64,000 nt of DNA from Inia geoffrensis (taxonomy: Eukaryota; Chordata; Mammalia; Artiodactyla; Iniidae). The DNA is taken from contig JAZAQT010000221.1 in the NCBI GenBank assembly GCA_036417435.1, positions 1,612,001 to 1,676,000 of the forward strand, read 5' to 3'. Positions 60,741 to 64,000 of this stretch are shown here, piece by piece. A program made the translations under genes and the position numbers. Each line of letters opens with the position of its first letter. Position 1 is the stretch's first letter. Below the pieces are notes generated by a model. The model had not been told where the DNA came from, ran no database searches, and worked only from the letters and a program-made list of their open reading frames with translations.

Positions 60741-62476
60741 GAAAACCCGAATAATTGCTTCAGGCCCTAAACTTGTTCCGGCATGGCACGCTGAGCCTTT
60801 GGTGAATTCTTCTTCCTGTAGGGAAATTAGAGTTCAATGTGCCCGTCCAAACACATCGAGTTAGCCGCTCATTCGTTCTCCTTATTCCTGTTCATCTTCC
60901 ACGGAAATTGCAAACTGTGCCAAACAAGAGGTCAAAGGCACTGACTCTCCAAGTGCGGAGAACGTTAATATTGCATCTGGAACGGCGAACTCGAGTACCA
61001 GGGGGCTACAATGGCGATGAGTTTTAGAAATTTTGCCTGATCACTTCGTGGACCATATTCTGGGATTTCCATGCGTATTTTAGCTGAAGGATAAATCCCT
61101 TAAACGTGGAGATTTGGGACCCGTGCAATGGGAACCATGCACCATTACCTCAAAGGGTCTGCATTCCCTCACCAATAGTATCAGCCCCAAGTATCCAGCC
61201 TTATCTCTCCCCCAGCTGTGGATGTAGAGGTGGTAAATCCAAGATTCCTCACTAGGCCTGAAGGACTTATTTAAGAATTTCTCTCTATTTGACAGTCCTT
61301 GTGTTTTCTTTTTCAAATTTATTTTTATAAGGGGATTTAGCTTATTGACACTGCTGTGTGTATGCTGCTGTACACAAATGATTTTCTTATGGAGACCTAT
61401 AAATGTATGGGTTTTAATTTTCTTCATACTCAGGTATATTCCTGGGTTTTGAATACGGGGTGTAGAGTCCATTTGGTTGAGCAAGGAGTAGGTCTTGTCT
61501 AATATATATTTGGCTTATGGAATGGTATCTGTCCTAATGTCAACCTCTGGTTTTATGCAGCCTCCCCACTCTCCTTTCCCCTTAAGCAAGCATAAGTTAC
61601 TTTTGTAAATGTGAGACTCTGTTGTGTTTTGTAATGCAGTTCACACGTAGCCGTGTTTACAGTCCCGGTATTAGTGATATCTTATGATGTTTCTTTTTCT
61701 GCGTGACTTATTTCACTTAGAATCATCATAACTAAATCCTCTCATTATGTTGCTACAGGTCTGTTGCCATTGATTTCATTGTTGAGTGATATTCCATTGT
61801 AGGGATGTACCACAACTTCTATATCCATTTTTCTCTTTCTGGGCTATTAAAGTTGTACCATAGTCAAGGATCCCGTACACAGAGCAGCCCCAAACTTTGG
61901 TGTGGCTGTGTCTTTTTCATTTAAATTTTCCGAATCCATAGCACCATAAGTGGAAGTGCCCTAGGCTCTCTAGCTTGTTTTTCTCTTTGTTCCAGGAAAC
62001 ACCATCCACTTCTCCAGAGTGGCTGTTGGCAGTTTACATCCCGCCCATCAGCATAACAAGGCTGCCGGTTCTCCATGGCCTGTCCTGCCTCTCTGGATTT
62101 TACACTTTTTTCGGACGGCCCTTTGGATCGGTGGGAAGTGAGACTTCCTTGTAGTGCGGATTTCCATTGCAGGCTTGCTTGGTTGGCCAAAAAGGGCGTA
62201 TGCGTTTTTTCCTGAATATATTCAGGAAAAAACGCATACGCCCTTTTTGGCCAAGTGCATCACTGTCGAACTGCTGCCTCTTTTCCTACACTTTCAGAGC
62301 AATTCTTATGTACCCCCTGATATCTCTTTTCTGCAATTCTGCGTCGCGTTCAAGTCCTCTTCACAGCCTTCCTTCAATAAATTTTTGGATGATAGGAGTC
62401 ATTTGGAACTCTGCAGGACTGTGAGTTACCGTGCCAAAAATCTCCTTTTCTCAACTCGCTTTCTTGTGAGCTGACC
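60741..62476 (+). repeat. Satellite unit 36 (1736 bp), distal subfamily
   Basis: Differs from its neighbours 35 and 37: CTCACTAGGCCTG, CAGGTATATTCCTGGG, TGTAGAGTCC, ATAAGTTACTTTTG, GCGTGACTTATT, GTTGCTACAGGTC. The only unit after number 27 with a perfect palindrome (62183-62254). Confidence 0.96.
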
Positions 62477-64000
62477 GAAAACCCGAATAATTGCTTCAGG
62501 CCCTAAACTTGTTCCGGCATGGCACGCTGAGCCTTTGGTGAATTCTTCTTCCTGTAGGGAAATTAGAGTTCAATGTGCCCGTCCAAACACATCGAGTTAG
62601 CCGCTCATTCGTTCTCCTTATTCCTGTTCATCTTCCACGGAAATTGCAAACTGTGCCAAACAAGAGGTCAAAGGCACTGACTCTCCAAGTGCGGAGAATG
62701 TTAATATTGCATCTGGAACGGCGAACTCGAGTACCAGGGGGCTACAATGGCGATGAGTTTTAGAAATTTTGCCTGATCACATCGTGGACCATATTCTGGG
62801 ATTTCCATGCGTATTTTAGCTGAAGGATAAATCCCTTAAACGTGGAGATTTGGGACCCGTGCAATGGGAACCATGCACCATTACCTCAAAGGGTCTGCAT
62901 TCCCTCACCAATAGTATCAGCCCCAAGTGTCCAGCCTTATCTCTCCCCCAGCTGTGGATGTAGAGGTGGTAAATCCAAGATTCCTCACAAGCCCTGAAGG
63001 ACTTATTTAAGTATTTCTCTCTATTTGACAGTCCTTGTGTTTTCTTATTCAAATTTATTTTTATAAGGGGATTTAGCTTATTGACACTGCTGTGTGTATG
63101 CTGCTGTACACAAATGATTTTCTTATGGAGACCTATAAAAGTATGGGTTTTAATTTTCTTCATACTCAGGCATATTCCTAGGTTTTGAATACGGGGTGTT
63201 GAGTCCATTTTGTTGAGCAAGGAGTAGCTCTTGTCTAATATATATTTGGCTTATGGAATGGTATCTGTCCTAATGTCAACCTCTGGTTTTATGCAGCCTC
63301 CCCACTCTCCTTTCCCCTTAAGCAAGCATAAGTTTCTTTTGTAAATGTGAGACTCTGTTGTGTTTTGTAATGCAGTTCACACGTAGCCGTGTTTACATTC
63401 CCGGTATCAGTGATATTTTATGATGTTTCTTTTTCTGTGTGACTTATTTCACTTAGAATCATCATAACTAAATCCTCTCATTATGCTGCTACTGGTCTGT
63501 TGCCATTGAATTCATTGTTGAGTGATATTCCATTGTAGGGATGTACCACAACTTCTATATCCATTTTTCTCTTTCTGGGCTATTAAAGTTGTACCATAGT
63601 CAAGGATCCCGTACACAGAGCAGCCCCAAACTTTGGTGTGGCTGTGTCTTTTTCTTTTAAATTTTCCGAATCTATAGCACCATAAGTGGAAGTGCCCTAG
63701 GCTCTCTAGCTTGTTTTTCTCTTTGTTCCAGGAAACACCATCCACTTCTCCAGAGTGGCTGTTGGCAGTTTACATCCCGCCCATCAGCATAACAAGGCTG
63801 CCGGTTCTCCATGGCCTGTCCTGCCTCTCTGGATTTTACACTTTTTTCGGACGGCCCTTTGGATCGGTGGGAAGTGAGACTTCCTTGTAGTGCGGATTTC
63901 CATTGCAGGCTTGCTTGGTTGGCCAAAAAGGGCGTATGCGTTTTTTCCTGAATATATTCAGGAAAAAACTCATACGCCCTTTTTGGCCAAGTGCATCACT
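62477..64000 (+). repeat. Satellite unit 37, partial (1524 bp, cut by window end)
   Basis: Start matches unit 36 (GAATAATTGC, CCTAAACTTG, GTGCGGAG); from about 62770 it matches unit 35. Palindrome at 63919-63990 with AAACTCAT. The sequence stops ten bases beyond the palindrome, so the array continues. Confidence 0.96.

Larger units (their letters stand above)
1..64000 (+). repeat. L1-derived macrosatellite array, ~1736-bp unit, 36 complete + 1 partial copies
   Basis: Anchoring on the GAAAACCCGAAG/GCAAACCCGAAG motif that I use as unit start gives starts at 2, 1739, 3475, 5211, 6947, 8684 and so on to 62477. Spacings are 1736 bp with a few of 1732, 1734, 1735 or 1737. All copies are direct repeats and no foreign DNA interrupts them. 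The unit contains minus-strand L1 3'-end sequence and a large palindrome. Unit length and L1 content match what I recall of the common cetacean satellite; that identity is an inference, not a search result. Restriction sites recur once per unit, for example GAATTC at unit position ~65, CTCGAG at ~250 and GGATCC at ~1128, so a digest should give a ~1.74-kb ladder. Confidence 0.97.
53802..64000 (+). repeat. Distal satellite subfamily (units 32-37)
   Basis: From unit 32 onward all copies share GGCACGCTGAG, CTCATTCGTTC, AGTACCAGGGG and, from their own L1 part, ATTTGACA. The GGTGCTGTACAC of earlier units becomes a C-containing form (GCTGCTGTACAC or TCTGCTGTACAC). Unit lengths here are 1734-1736 bp. 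The change is abrupt at the unit 31/32 junction. Confidence 0.85.
59300..64000 (+). repeat. Two-unit higher-order repeat at the distal end, period 3472 bp
   Basis: Unit 35 from about 59300 and unit 37 from about 62772 share a long list of rare variants (ACATCGTGG, TATAAAAGTATGG, TAGCTCTTG, GTATCAGTGATATTTTATG, AAACTCAT) that unit 36 lacks. One difference seen is TTTTTCTTTTAAA near 63651 in unit 37. The window ends before the repeat can be completed. Confidence 0.85.

Noticed and set aside
1..64000. Dozens of repeated open frames of 60-134 codons on both strands
   Set aside because: They recur with the repeat period, change length with single substitutions, overlap on opposite strands and show no domain apart from the L1 ORF2 remnant. 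Similarity between copies is explained by concerted evolution of the satellite.
1..64000. CRISPR-like or phage-like regular array
   Set aside because: The unit is 1.7 kb with no unique spacers, and the content is mammalian L1; nothing is prokaryotic.
1..64000. CENP-B box (NTTCGNNNNANNCGGGN) in the unit
   Set aside because: I checked the TTCG sites (CATTTCGTTGAGCAAG, CACTTCGTGGACC) and the CCCG sites on the opposite strand by hand; none fits the required positions, so a centromeric role is not supported by this motif.
1..64000. Inserted SINE, LTR or endogenous retrovirus
   Set aside because: Unit lengths leave no room for an insertion, and I saw no LTR pair, tRNA-like SINE head or retroviral protein motif.

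Overview
The whole 64-kb window is one uninterrupted head-to-tail satellite (macrosatellite) array. I count 36 complete units and a 37th cut off by the window end. The usual unit is 1736 bp; the observed range is 1732-1737 bp. Phase is kept from base 1 to base 64000, all units share one orientation, and nothing is inserted between or within them, so the array runs past both window edges. I find no functional protein gene, tRNA, rRNA, CRISPR array or bacterial-style operon. The open frames of 60-134 codons recur only because the repeat recurs.

Much of each unit is a decayed LINE-1 (L1) 3' end lying on the minus strand. Reading the minus strand of a unit, one meets remnants of the ORF2p C-terminal region (a PLWR.GW.FLE block, a KLWYI.TMEY block, then a TQKKKHHKISL block), next an L1 3' UTR of the type common in cetartiodactyls, then AATAAA and an A-rich tail. 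The L1-like part is about 1.18 kb per unit. The remaining ~0.55 kb is a CpG-dense segment (possibly more distant L1) and a ~190-bp segment I cannot assign. From memory, the 'common cetacean satellite' is a tandem repeat of about 1.7-1.8 kb in most whales (shorter, ~1.58 kb, in dolphins) and has been described as L1-derived. Unit length and content fit that, so I infer heterochromatin of a whale, more likely a baleen, sperm or beaked whale than a dolphin. I could not search a database.

Inside the L1-like part of every unit sits a striking inverted repeat: in 20 units it is a perfect 72-bp palindrome without spacer, and in 3 units a perfect 68-bp version lacking the central four bases. The other 14 units carry small changes in one or both arms, mostly in units 28-37.

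Layout: units 1-11 (2-19099) are very similar and show 3- and 4-unit echoes. Units 12-14 (19100-24304) form a variant block with a 1-bp deletion. Units 15-21 (24305-36456) are homogeneous with pairwise sharing. Units 22-26 (36457-45124) contain a two-unit higher-order repeat marked by the 68-bp palindrome. Units 27-31 (45125-53801) include a second block with the 1-bp deletion. Units 32-37 (53802-64000) are a distinct subfamily with a nearly perfect recent one-unit duplication and another two-unit repeat. The pattern is that of a satellite evolving by unequal exchange and gene conversion.
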